From Treponema sp. CETP13 (GTDB lineage Bacteria; Spirochaetota; Spirochaetia; Treponematales; Treponemataceae), in assembly GCA_001885315.1 (NCBI GenBank), contig MLPZ01000012.1:1-64000 (forward strand): DNA of 64,000 bases, written 5' to 3'. Below, in pieces: positions 53,267 to 60,937 of the stretch (within the stretch, counting starts at the first letter, position 1; the number at the start of each line of letters is the position of its first letter). The notes beneath the pieces were generated by a model that saw only the letters and a program-made list of their open reading frames with translations, was not told the origin of the DNA and did no database searches. The position numbers were made by a program, and so were the translations under genes.

Positions 53267-54910
53267 TTAAATATTAAACTTTACTTCTTTACCTGCTTTT
53301 GCGTAGTATTCTTGGCGTAATTCTTTTACTTGTTCATCCTGAAGGTAAGAATCAAAAGGCATCATGCGATCAATAACTCCACCAGGAGTGATTTCAACTA
53401 TTCTATTTGCAATTGTATTAACAAACTCGTGGTCATGACTGTTAAAAATAACAACTCCAGGGAATTTTGATAAAGCTTCATTTAAACTTTCAATGCTTTC
53501 TAAGTCAAGATGATTTGTTGGTTCGTCAAGTATAAGAACGTTTGCTCCACTAAGCATGAGCTTACTAAGCATACATCGAACTTTTTCTCCTCCAGAAAGA
53601 ATTTTTACTTTTTTTAGGGAGTCATCTCCGGTAAAGAGCATACGTCCTAAAAAACCTCGAACATACGCGTCATCTTGATCTGGTGAATATTGACGAAGCC
53701 ATTCTGTAATGTTTAAGTCATTGTTAAAATATTTTGTATTATCGATTGGCATGTATGTATACGAGCAAGTTTGTCCCCAATAGATATCACCTGAATCAGG
53801 TTTTATTGTTTCGGTAATAATGTCAAAAAAGGCTGACTTAGATTTATGTTCTAATCCAACAAATGCAATCTTGTCGTTTGGTGTGATGTTTAAACTAAAA
53901 TCGCTTAGAAGGTCTATTCCTTCAGATTTATAATTTAGGTGTTCAACACGAAGAACATTGTTTCCAATACTGCGATCTGGTTTAAAGTTAACGTATGGAA
54001 ATTTACGGGTTGTTACTGGTAATTCTTCAAGCGCAAGTTTGTCATAAATCTTTTTTCGACTGGTTGCTTGTTTTGATTTTGCAGCGTTAGCCGAGAATCG
54101 TTGTATAAAAGATTGTAAATCTTTCATCTTGTCTTCACGTTTTTTTGCTTGGTCTCTAGCTTGTCGTTGCAACATTTGGCTAACTTGATACCAAAAATCG
54201 TAGTTACCAGTAAATTGAGTTATTTTACCGAAGTCGATATCACAAATATAGGTACAAACAGCATTTAAAAAATGTCGGTCATGGCTTACAACTATAACAG
54301 TGTATGGATAGTTCATAAGAAAATCCTCAAGCCAAGAAATCGATTCAAGATCAAGTCCGTTAGTAGGTTCGTCTAAAAGCAAAATCTCTGGTTCACCAAA
54401 AATTGCTTGAGCTAACAAAACCCGAACTTTTTGACTTTCGTCAAGTTCGCTCATCATTCGATCATGATATTTTTCATTGATACCAAGACCTGAAAGCATT
54501 TGCTCAATTTGATTGTCTGCTTCCCAGCCACCTAGTTCAGAAAATTCGCCTTCAAGTTCCGAAGCTTTTATACCATCTTCTTCTGTAAAATCTTCTTTTG
54601 CATAGATTTTTTCACGGTCTTTATAACATTCATATAGTTTTGGGTATCCCATCATAACGGTGTCTTTTACACTATATTCATCAAATGCAAAATGGTCCTG
54701 ACGCAACATTGCAAGTCGTTCGCCTGGAGTAATAATTATTTGTCCTGAGTCATGTTCTAAATCGCCTGAAAGTACTTTTAAAAAGGTTGATTTTCCCGCA
54801 CCATTTGCTCCGATAATACCATAGCAGTTTCCAGGGGTAAATTTCAAATTAACGTCTTTAAAGAGAACTCTCTCTCCAAATTTTAAACTAATATCACTAA
54901 CTGTAATCAT
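53267..54910 (-). CDS. ABC-F family ATPase (translation-associated)
   Basis: A 547-residue soluble protein with two ABC cassettes and no transmembrane part. The first has Walker A GANGAGKSTFLKVLSG and LDEPTNGLD. The second has a degenerate Walker A (GLEHKSKSAFFDI) but an intact signature LSGGEKVRCMLSKL and LDEPTNHLDLESI. The middle linker (RQARDQAKKREDKMKDL) is the P-site tRNA interaction motif region. ATG 54910 is chosen over 54916 because it lies exactly 6 bases after the -10 box. There is no ribosome binding site. Confidence 0.92.
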   Translation of the reverse strand: MITVSDISLKFGERVLFKDVNLKFTPGNCYGIIGANGAGKSTFLKVLSGDLEHDSGQIIITPGERLAMLRQDHFAFDEYSVKDTVMMGYPKLYECYKDREKIYAKEDFTEEDGIKASELEGEFSELGGWEADNQIEQMLSGLGINEKYHDRMMSELDESQKVRVLLAQAIFGEPEILLLDEPTNGLDLESISWLEDFLMNYPYTVIVVSHDRHFLNAVCTYICDIDFGKITQFTGNYDFWYQVSQMLQRQARDQAKKREDKMKDLQSFIQRFSANAAKSKQATSRKKIYDKLALEELPVTTRKFPYVNFKPDRSIGNNVLRVEHLNYKSEGIDLLSDFSLNITPNDKIAFVGLEHKSKSAFFDIITETIKPDSGDIYWGQTCSYTYMPIDNTKYFNNDLNITEWLRQYSPDQDDAYVRGFLGRMLFTGDDSLKKVKILSGGEKVRCMLSKLMLSGANVLILDEPTNHLDLESIESLNEALSKFPGVVIFNSHDHEFVNTIANRIVEITPGGVIDRMMPFDSYLQDEQVKELRQEYYAKAGKEVKFNI

Positions 54911-54916
54911 GTGCAT

Positions 54917-54945
54917 AATATATAGAAAAAATGCTTATGGGGCAA
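54917..54945 (-). promoter_or_regulatory. Leaderless promoter of the ABC-F gene
   Basis: On the minus strand TTGCCC (54940-54945), 17 bases, TATATT (54917-54922), 6 bases, then ATG 54910. Confidence 0.7.
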
Positions 54946-55019
54946 GCCATTGGAATAAATTACATATTTTCAATTCTAATAATCTATAGATAATGAAGAT
55001 AATAATTTTACTTTTTTTA

Positions 55020-55081
55020 TTGACATATGCCCATAATAGTTGTATATTTGTTTTATGAGCAAATGCTCAAAACAAATATAC
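55020..55081 (+). promoter_or_regulatory. Promoter and large palindromic operator of the DUF5320-DUF134 operon
   Basis: TTGACA (55020-55025), 17 bases, TATATT (55043-55048). An almost perfect 40 bp inverted repeat (55042-55081) begins at the -10 box. Its core is GAGCA-AA-TGCTC and its arms end GTATATTTGTTTT and AAAACAAATATAC. The right arm would be transcribed. It may be an operator for the DUF134 protein or an RNA hairpin. Confidence 0.75.
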
Positions 55082-55122
55082 TTAAACTTACAAAGTTTGT
55101 GAGTTTTAATAGGAGGGCAAAT

Positions 55123-55452
55123 ATGCCTAGAGGTGATGGAACAGGTCCAATGGGAACATGGACAAATTGTAGTGGCCGACCTGCATTAGGTCGAGGAGCT
55201 GGAAGAGCTCTTGGTGCAGGCTTTGGTAGAGGTTCTGGAATGGGACGCGGTATAGCTCGAGGAAGAGCTATGGGGTATGGAGCAGGATATGGAATGGGAG
55301 CAGGTTATGCAAATAGTACAGCTTATTCTGTAGCCGATGAAAAGGCTTTTTTAGAAGATCAGGCACGGGTACTTGAATCAGAGCTTGCTGCTATAAAAAG
55401 TCAACTAGCTGCTTCTGAATCTACAGATGATGAATCAGGAACTAACAAATAG
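55123..55452 (+). CDS. DUF5320 small glycine-rich protein
   Basis: A 109-residue protein beginning MPRGDGTGPMGTWTNCSGRP, the family start. A Gly/Arg/Ala-rich middle (about residues 25-68) follows, then a short coiled coil (DEKAFLEDQARVLESELAAI near 76). GGAGGG precedes ATG 55123. An in-frame ATG-like extension from 55027 lies across the operator and is rejected. Its stop overlaps the GTG start of DUF134 by one base, so they are coupled. Function is unknown. Confidence 0.88.
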   Translation: MPRGDGTGPMGTWTNCSGRPALGRGAGRALGAGFGRGSGMGRGIARGRAMGYGAGYGMGAGYANSTAYSVADEKAFLEDQARVLESELAAIKSQLAASESTDDESGTNK

Positions 55453-55919
55453 TGCCACGTCCAAGAAAATTTCGGAACATAGGGTGTCGTCCAGGTATAA
55501 CACGATTTGTACCGATTAATGGGAATGGGCTGGAACCTGCAAGTGTTTTAGAACTCGAAGAGTTAGAAGCAATTAGACTTAAAGATATTGAAGGCCTTGA
55601 TCAAAATGCTTGTGCAGAACAAATGCAGATTTCTCGGCCCACTTTTCAACGTATACTTTTAATAGCTCGACGTAAAATAGCTATAGCTCTTGTGGAGGGG
55701 CATGAAATTATGATAAATCCAAAATATGAATTTGAAACAGTTGGTGCTGGCCAAGGTCGAGGAACTGGATCTGGACAGGGAAGAGGTCAAGGTAGAGGAC
55801 AAGGTCAAGGTAGAGGTCAAGGCCGAGGCCAAGGTCGAGGAACTGGATTTGGACAGGGAAGAGGACAAGGAATGGGCTCTGGACAAGGGAAAGGACAAGG
55901 TAATAGTAGTGGTCGATAA
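55452..55919 (+). CDS. DUF134 helix-turn-helix protein with a long Gly-Gln-Arg tail
   Basis: A 155-residue protein. The N-terminal DUF134 domain is MPRPRKFRNIGCRPGITRF, and the HTH is DQNACAEQMQISRPTFQRIL near residue 56, with an acidic ELEELEAIRLKDIEGL helix before it. From about residue 97 the rest is a low-complexity Gly-Gln-Gly-Arg tail built from a 26-codon direct repeat. The start is GTG 55452. It probably autoregulates via the palindrome at 55042-55081, by analogy with other HTH proteins. Confidence 0.9.
   Translation: MPRPRKFRNIGCRPGITRFVPINGNGLEPASVLELEELEAIRLKDIEGLDQNACAEQMQISRPTFQRILLIARRKIAIALVEGHEIMINPKYEFETVGAGQGRGTGSGQGRGQGRGQGQGRGQGRGQGRGTGFGQGRGQGMGSGQGKGQGNSSGR
55751..55870 (+). 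repeat. Internal direct repeat in the DUF134 tail
   Basis: A 42 bp unit containing CCAAGGTCGAGGAACTGGAT at 55751-55792 recurs at 55829-55870 with only two mismatches, 78 bp apart (26 codons). Shorter Gly-Gln-Gly-Arg repeats lie between. Confidence 0.85.
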
Positions 55920-55927
55920 TAAATAGT

Positions 55928-55956
55928 TTGACTATAGCTGAATAGAACGGTATGAT
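55928..55956 (+). promoter_or_regulatory. Promoter of the capD-like gene
   Basis: TTGACT (55928-55933), 17 bases, TATGAT (55951-55956). The predicted transcript starts near 55963, immediately before AAGGA and the ATG at 55973. Confidence 0.7.
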
Positions 55957-55972
55957 AAATGCTAAGGAAAAC

Positions 55973-57046
55973 ATGAGTACTATAAATTCAGCTGAAATAG
56001 ATTATTCAAAATTATTAGATAGACCATTAATAAATGTAGATAAAACTCATATTACATCGATGCTTCAAGGTAAAAAGGTTCTTGTTACTGGTGCTTGTGG
56101 TTCAATTGGATCCGAGATTTGTACTCAAGTAAAAACATATAATCCAAAACAACTTATCTTACTAGATATAGATGAGAGTGGATTACATGATAGTACACTT
56201 AGGCTTCTTGATTATAAAAAAGAATGGAGTGATGAAGTCGTTCCTGTTCTTTGTGATATAAAAAATCAGCCTAAACTTAACAGACTTTTTGCAGAATTTA
56301 AGCCAGATATTATTTTTCATGCTGCAGCATATAAACATGTTCCAATGCTTGAACGATATCCAGAAGAAGCAATATTAAATAATGTCGTTGGTTCTTATAA
56401 TGTTTTACGCGCAGCAACTTTTGCCTGTGTTAAAAAAGTAGTCGTTATATCAACTGACAAAGCTGTAAATCCGACAAATGTTATGGGTGCAACTAAAAGA
56501 GTTGTAGAGCTAGAAGCAGCAATGCTTAATAGTCCCCAAACAGAAATGGTTTCCGTTCGCTTTGGTAATGTTCTTGGCAGTCGAGGCTCGATGCTTCCTC
56601 TTTTTAGAGAAGAAATTCAAGCAGGTGTTCCAATAACAGTAACAGATAAAAAAATAATTCGCTATTTTATGACAATACCCGAAGCTGTCAGTCTTGTATT
56701 TTTAGCTGGTTGTATTGGAAAAGGTGGTGAAGTTATGGTTCTTGATATGGGTAAACCAGTTAACATTTACAACTTTGCAAAACGACTTATTTCATTGTAT
56801 GGAGACAAAGAAAAAAATAAAATTGTTATAACAGGGCTTCGTCCTGGTGAAAAAATGTATGAAGAATTGCTTGCAAACAAAGATAATACTATTCCAACAG
56901 AAAATTCTTATATTTTTAAAGCAAAAGTAGATGGCGCACTTGAAAAAAATGCATTTTTTGAACAAATGCATGGCATAGAGGCAAAAAGTCCCTATTCTTT
57001 GCTTTGCTGGCTTCATGAAATTGTTCCCGAATTTAAGGAAAATTAG
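55973..57046 (+). CDS. Polysaccharide-biosynthesis dehydratase (CapD/FlaA1-like, soluble)
   Basis: A 357-residue NAD(P)-dependent SDR of the CapD type, which remodels UDP-N-acetylglucosamine-like sugars. The Rossmann motif is LVTGACGSIGSEICTQV, with HAAAYKHVPMLERYPEEAILNNVVG and STDKAVNPTNVMGATKRVVE following. No transmembrane part is present. The upstream ATG at 55952 overlaps the -10 box, so ATG 55973 is preferred. The next gene overlaps its end. It may serve surface glycan synthesis. Confidence 0.88.
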   Translation: MSTINSAEIDYSKLLDRPLINVDKTHITSMLQGKKVLVTGACGSIGSEICTQVKTYNPKQLILLDIDESGLHDSTLRLLDYKKEWSDEVVPVLCDIKNQPKLNRLFAEFKPDIIFHAAAYKHVPMLERYPEEAILNNVVGSYNVLRAATFACVKKVVVISTDKAVNPTNVMGATKRVVELEAAMLNSPQTEMVSVRFGNVLGSRGSMLPLFREEIQAGVPITVTDKKIIRYFMTIPEAVSLVFLAGCIGKGGEVMVLDMGKPVNIYNFAKRLISLYGDKEKNKIVITGLRPGEKMYEELLANKDNTIPTENSYIFKAKVDGALEKNAFFEQMHGIEAKSPYSLLCWLHEIVPEFKEN

Positions 57047-57048
57047 TG

Positions 57049-57771
57049 ATGGAAAGTAAAAATGTTTTTGCAGCAATACTGGCAAGTGGAACTGGATCTC
57101 GAATGGGCAATTTTACAAAACCTAAACAGTTTTTAGAGATTTGTAATAAGCCTATCCTTATACATACGATTAGCAAATTTATTTCTACAAATGCATTTGA
57201 TTTAATTCTCGTTGTTGTTTCCAAAGACTGGCTTAAATATGCTACTTCATTGCTTAGTCAATATGAAATCGATTCATCTAAAGTTGTTGTTATAGAGGGT
57301 GGATCTACACGAAACGATTCATTAAACAATGCAATCAAATTTATTACAACAAATTATACTATCAATGATACAAGTATTGTTGTAACACATGACAGTGTAC
57401 GCCCTTTTGTTACAAAGCAAATAATAAATGCAAATATAGATGCTTGTAAAAATTATGATTGTTGTGACACAGTTGTTCCTGCTACAGACACGATTATAGA
57501 ATCTCTTGATGGAAAGATTATTCAAGCTATTCCTGCGCGCAATACAATGTATCAAAGTCAAACACCACAATCTTTTAAAATAAATGAATATAATAACATA
57601 TATCCTTCTTTGACAAATGATGAAAAAAAAATACTCACAGATGTTTGCAAGATTTTTACAATGAAAGGTAGGAAAGTACACATGGTTTTTGGTAGTCCTA
57701 CTAATTTTAAAATAACGTATTCTCATGATGTCAAAATTGCTGAAGTTTTGTTACAAGAAAAAAAATTATAA
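57049..57771 (+). CDS. IspD/TarI-family cytidylyltransferase
   Basis: A 240-residue cytidylyltransferase. AAILASGTGSRMGNFTKPKQF near residue 8 binds CTP, RNDSLNNAI is near 87, and VTHDSVRPFVTKQIINAN near 107 and RNTMYQSQTPQSFKI close the site. IspD makes CDP-ME for isoprenoids; TarI makes CDP-ribitol. Its direct coupling to the capD-like gene favours the polymer role, but sequence alone does not separate them. A GTG start 3 bases earlier is also possible. Confidence 0.86.
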   Translation: MESKNVFAAILASGTGSRMGNFTKPKQFLEICNKPILIHTISKFISTNAFDLILVVVSKDWLKYATSLLSQYEIDSSKVVVIEGGSTRNDSLNNAIKFITTNYTINDTSIVVTHDSVRPFVTKQIINANIDACKNYDCCDTVVPATDTIIESLDGKIIQAIPARNTMYQSQTPQSFKINEYNNIYPSLTNDEKKILTDVCKIFTMKGRKVHMVFGSPTNFKITYSHDVKIAEVLLQEKKL

Positions 57772-57784
57772 GGAAGGTAACTAC

Positions 57785-58258
57785 ATGAATGTGTATGATT
57801 TTACTGTAAAAGATTTAGATAATAACGATGTATCTCTTGGTGATTATAAAAATAAAGTACTTTTAATTGTAAACACAGCAATAAAATGTGGGTTTACCCC
57901 ACAGTATCCAGGGTTAGAAGATTTATATGAAAAATATAAAGACAAAGGCTTTGAAATCCTTGATTTTCCTTGTAATCAATTTGCTAATCAAGCACCAGGG
58001 ACAGCAAAAGAGATTAATGCTGTTTGTAGTGGTCGTTTTGGAGTCACGTTTAAACAATTTGCAAAAATTAATGTAAACGGTAAAGACGAATCTCCTTTGT
58101 ATACCTATCTAAAACAGCAACAGCATGGTTTTTTTGGTAAAAGTATAAAATGGAATTTTACTAAATTTCTAGTTAATCGTAATGGTAATGTTGTAAAACG
58201 TTTTGGATCAAAGGCTACACCAGAAGAAATCGAAGCAGATATTGTAGCCTTTTTGTAA
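57785..58258 (+). CDS. Glutathione peroxidase family thiol peroxidase
   Basis: A 157-residue thiol peroxidase. The catalytic Cys35 is in NTAIKCGFTPQY (a Cys form, not selenocysteine), with Gln/Asn in DFPCNQFANQ and Trp/Asn in KWNFTKFLVN. The ATG at 57785 has AAGGAAGG upstream. A longer frame from 57725 overlaps the cytidylyltransferase and is rejected. It should reduce peroxides using thioredoxin-like donors. Confidence 0.94.
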   Translation: MNVYDFTVKDLDNNDVSLGDYKNKVLLIVNTAIKCGFTPQYPGLEDLYEKYKDKGFEILDFPCNQFANQAPGTAKEINAVCSGRFGVTFKQFAKINVNGKDESPLYTYLKQQQHGFFGKSIKWNFTKFLVNRNGNVVKRFGSKATPEEIEADIVAFL

Positions 58259-58264
58259 TAAAAG

Positions 58265-59554
58265 TTATATAAAACGTATATCCATTACGGTTATATCATC
58301 AGCAAGAGGGGCTTTGTGAACCCAATGTTCAACTATCTCTTGTATATTTTTCTTAATTTCTGAAGTGTTTTTGCTATATTGATTAATGAAAAACTCTTTT
58401 GCATTATCATCTCCAAAACGGATATCATCTTCTGTTTGCATATCGGTAAACCCATCAGAATATAAGTCAATATGAAGTCCTTGCCGTAAAGGGAGCACCG
58501 TAGATTTTTTTGTATTATTTGATTTTTCTAACTCTTTTGCCACTTCTCCCATACCAAAAGGTGGAAGAGAAGCGTCAATGTGAGAAATCCCTATTTTTTT
58601 TACGTTATCTTTTTCTATAGGTAAAAAATCATAAATTCGAGTGTGCCCACAATTTTGTACTTTTACTTTTTTGTCTTTTATATCAATATAACATATAGCT
58701 CCAGTAATGAAATTTCCAACTGGTAATACATCAGCAAGATACTTGTCCAGTTTTGATGTAATCGTGTCCGCAGAAGAGAATTCTACAGGTGTTGAATATT
58801 TCATCATAGAAAAAAAGGCACTAACAAGAACTGTTAATAGGGCAGCAGCAACATTTTTTCCTGAAACGTCAAAACAACCAACTATATAAAAATTATCAGA
58901 AATTTTGTGGGTACAATAAAAATCACCACCTACTTTGTTTGCCATGCGATTCCATATGTTTACTTTAAAAGGCAAACTTGATATTTCTGTTTTTTTGGGG
59001 AACATATTTTGTTGTATCTTTTTTGCTTTTTCAAGATCTTGTTCACGAATCATAGAAAGTCTTTCTTCAAAATCATCAATAAATATAAGTCCATAAAAGT
59101 TTTTATTATTATTAAAAACTGGAAAGCAAAAAATACCTTTGGTTCTGCTAATCTTAGTAACCTTAGAAACAACATTTTCAAAATATTCGCGTGCATATAG
59201 TATTATAGGCGATTTTTCTGTATGTTTTATGCAATCAGAAGAAATTAAACGTTTCATTGCAGAAGATGTTGCAGCTTCGACTTCTTTTCTTGTTATAATA
59301 CCCATAACTACATCATCTTGTTCTACAGGTATCGCTTGTAACTCTGGTTGATTTAAAAATAAATCACGAACATAATCCATCGATACACTACCGTTAATTG
59401 GTTCAATACATTTTACGACTGACCCTATTTGACGAAACGAAAATAAATTATTTATTGTTTCAGTTGTTTGCTCTGTATTGTCCGAATGTGAAGGTTTTTC
59501 TGAATCCTCAGAAGTAAATAAAGCCATATCAACGAACTCACTAGAATTTGTCAT
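58265..59554 (-). CDS. PP2C/SpoIIE-type phosphatase with N-terminal CBS pair
   Basis: A 429-residue protein. Two CBS-like segments (about residues 45-160: VSMDYVRDLFLNQPELQ, then KSPIILYAREYFE) are followed by a linker and a SpoIIE-like PP2C phosphatase (GGDFYCTHKISDNFYIVGCFDVSGKN near 210, NCGHTRIYDF near 300, SDGFTDMQT near 364 and ADDITVMDIRFI at the end). Asp residues of the metal site are intact. AGAGGTGG precedes ATG 59554. It probably acts in partner-switch or general stress signalling gated by an adenine nucleotide. Confidence 0.9.
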   Translation of the reverse strand: MTNSSEFVDMALFTSEDSEKPSHSDNTEQTTETINNLFSFRQIGSVVKCIEPINGSVSMDYVRDLFLNQPELQAIPVEQDDVVMGIITRKEVEAATSSAMKRLISSDCIKHTEKSPIILYAREYFENVVSKVTKISRTKGIFCFPVFNNNKNFYGLIFIDDFEERLSMIREQDLEKAKKIQQNMFPKKTEISSLPFKVNIWNRMANKVGGDFYCTHKISDNFYIVGCFDVSGKNVAAALLTVLVSAFFSMMKYSTPVEFSSADTITSKLDKYLADVLPVGNFITGAICYIDIKDKKVKVQNCGHTRIYDFLPIEKDNVKKIGISHIDASLPPFGMGEVAKELEKSNNTKKSTVLPLRQGLHIDLYSDGFTDMQTEDDIRFGDDNAKEFFINQYSKNTSEIKKNIQEIVEHWVHKAPLADDITVMDIRFI

Positions 59555-59721
59555 TTTTTCCACCTCTTTATGTTATATATTAAAAATTCTTATGCTTTTA
59601 ATTTGATATAGAACCTTATTTTGAGTATTTTTTTTGTAATCCCTTAAACTATAAATACAGAAATTCGATTTTGTCAAATATAGAACGTAAATTCTTAAAA
59701 TTTTTGTGAAACGAAAGTGAT

Positions 59722-59872
59722 AATGTCTCGATGTAACGCAAGGGAAAATGTCCCGATGTGGTAAACTAGCTTCCAACAAAGGAGGCAACATGAAAAGGAG
59801 ATATACACTTATGGATTACGATAAAATAGCCATTATTAAAGATGTTGTAAAAAACGGTAAAAGGAAAAATAC
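59722..59872. mobile_element. Remnant of an insertion-sequence left end
   Basis: The 13-base repeats AATGTCTCGATGT (59722-59734) and AATGTCCCGATGT (59747-59759), 25 bp apart, resemble the repeated ends of some insertion sequences. They are followed by GGAGG and an ATG (59790) that opens a transposase-like N-terminus (KRRYTLMDYDKIAIIKDVV). The frame runs into the nitroreductase gene and stops at 59897. The rest of the element is missing. Confidence 0.5.
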
Positions 59873-60541
59873 ATGGATAAGAAAGAAGAAATACTAAAGG
59901 CGTTTAATTTTAGATTTGCGTGCAAATCATTTGACACAGAAAAAAAAATTTCAGATCAAGATTTTGCATTTATACTCGAAACAGGAAGACTATCCCCTAG
60001 TTCTTTTGGATGGGAACCATGGCAATTTGTTGTAGTTCAAAACACAGAGCTTCGTGAAAAACTAAAAGCAGTCGCATGGGGAGCAAAGGGGCAACTTCCA
60101 ACAGCGAGTCATTTTATGGTATTATTGACTAGAAAAGCGGTAGATACAAAAGCTAGCTCAGATTATATAAAATATATGGCTTCAGATATTCAAGAATTAC
60201 CTACCGATATTGTTTCAATGAAAATAGATTTCTATGATAAATTTATAAAAAATGATTTTGACTTAACCAGTGATCGTAAGCTATTTGATTGGGCTTCAAG
60301 GCAAACATATATTTCTTTAGCTAATATGATGAGTGCAGCGGCTCAAATAGGTATTGATTCTTGCCCAATAGAAGGCTTTAATAGAGAAAAAGCCGAAGCT
60401 CTTTTAGAGCAAGAAGGAATTATAGATTCAAAAGAGTTTGGGATATCTGTAATGGCCGCTTTTGGATATAGAGCCTCAGATGTACATATGCATTCTAAAA
60501 CTCGGCAGCCGATAGATAAAGTTGTAAAATGGGTCAACTAG
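59873..60541 (+). CDS. Nitroreductase family NAD(P)H-dependent oxidoreductase
   Basis: A 222-residue FMN enzyme of the nitroreductase fold. RFACKSFDTEKKISDQDF is the N-terminal FMN-binding segment and SPSSFGWEPWQFVVVQN follows. The C-terminal ISVMAAFGYRASD is the second FMN contact. It lies 24 bp before an HxlR regulator, a common pair in which HxlR senses quinones or electrophiles. Its start is fused to an IS remnant, so its own promoter may have been replaced. Confidence 0.92.
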   Translation: MDKKEEILKAFNFRFACKSFDTEKKISDQDFAFILETGRLSPSSFGWEPWQFVVVQNTELREKLKAVAWGAKGQLPTASHFMVLLTRKAVDTKASSDYIKYMASDIQELPTDIVSMKIDFYDKFIKNDFDLTSDRKLFDWASRQTYISLANMMSAAAQIGIDSCPIEGFNREKAEALLEQEGIIDSKEFGISVMAAFGYRASDVHMHSKTRQPIDKVVKWVN

Positions 60542-60564
60542 CAGTAAAAAAATAAGGAAAAAAG

Positions 60565-60897
60565 ATGGAAGAACAAAAAAATAATTCTCTTGGATGCCCG
60601 GTAGAGGCGACATTAAATGTTATTGGTGGAAAATGGAAAGGTATAGCTTTGTATCATTTACTTGATGGGGCAATCCGATTTAATGAACTAAAACGTAAAT
60701 GTGGTGATGTTACACAAAGAATGCTCACTAAGCAACTAAGAGAATTAGAATCTGATGGATTAGTATATCGGCATATCTATCCGCAAGTTCCTCCAAAGGT
60801 TGAGTACAGCTTAACAAAAAAAGGGGAGTCCCTTCGCCCTATACTTTTGGCGTTACGAGACTGGGGTATCGAAAATATTTTTCAGTTAAAAAAATAG
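60565..60897 (+). CDS. HxlR-family winged-helix regulator
   Basis: A 110-residue regulator. Cys11 in [18 protein letters not shown] may act as a redox or quinone sensor as in QorR/YodB. The winged helix is [20 protein letters not shown] with the [16 protein letters not shown] wing. AAGGAAAAAAG precedes the ATG. It probably controls the nitroreductase. Confidence 0.93.
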   Translation: MEEQKNNSLGCPVEATLNVIGGKWKGIALYHLLDGAIRFNELKRKCGDVTQRMLTKQLRELESDGLVYRHIYPQVPPKVEYSLTKKGESLRPILLALRDWGIENIFQLKK

Positions 60898-60937
60898 GGT
60901 AAGCTTTGATAAATACTTTTTCAAACTTCTTTCTGTA

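Noticed and set aside
54961-55020. Possible extra gene in the AT-rich gap after the ABC-F gene
   Set aside because: No frame with start, ribosome binding site and coding character.
55952-55972. Upstream ATG of the capD-like gene
   Set aside because: It lies within the -10 box of the promoter at 55928-55956.
55659-55974. Ser/Leu-rich ORFs on the minus strand within DUF134
   Set aside because: Shadow frames of the Gly-Gln-Gly-Arg repeat, with no start signals.
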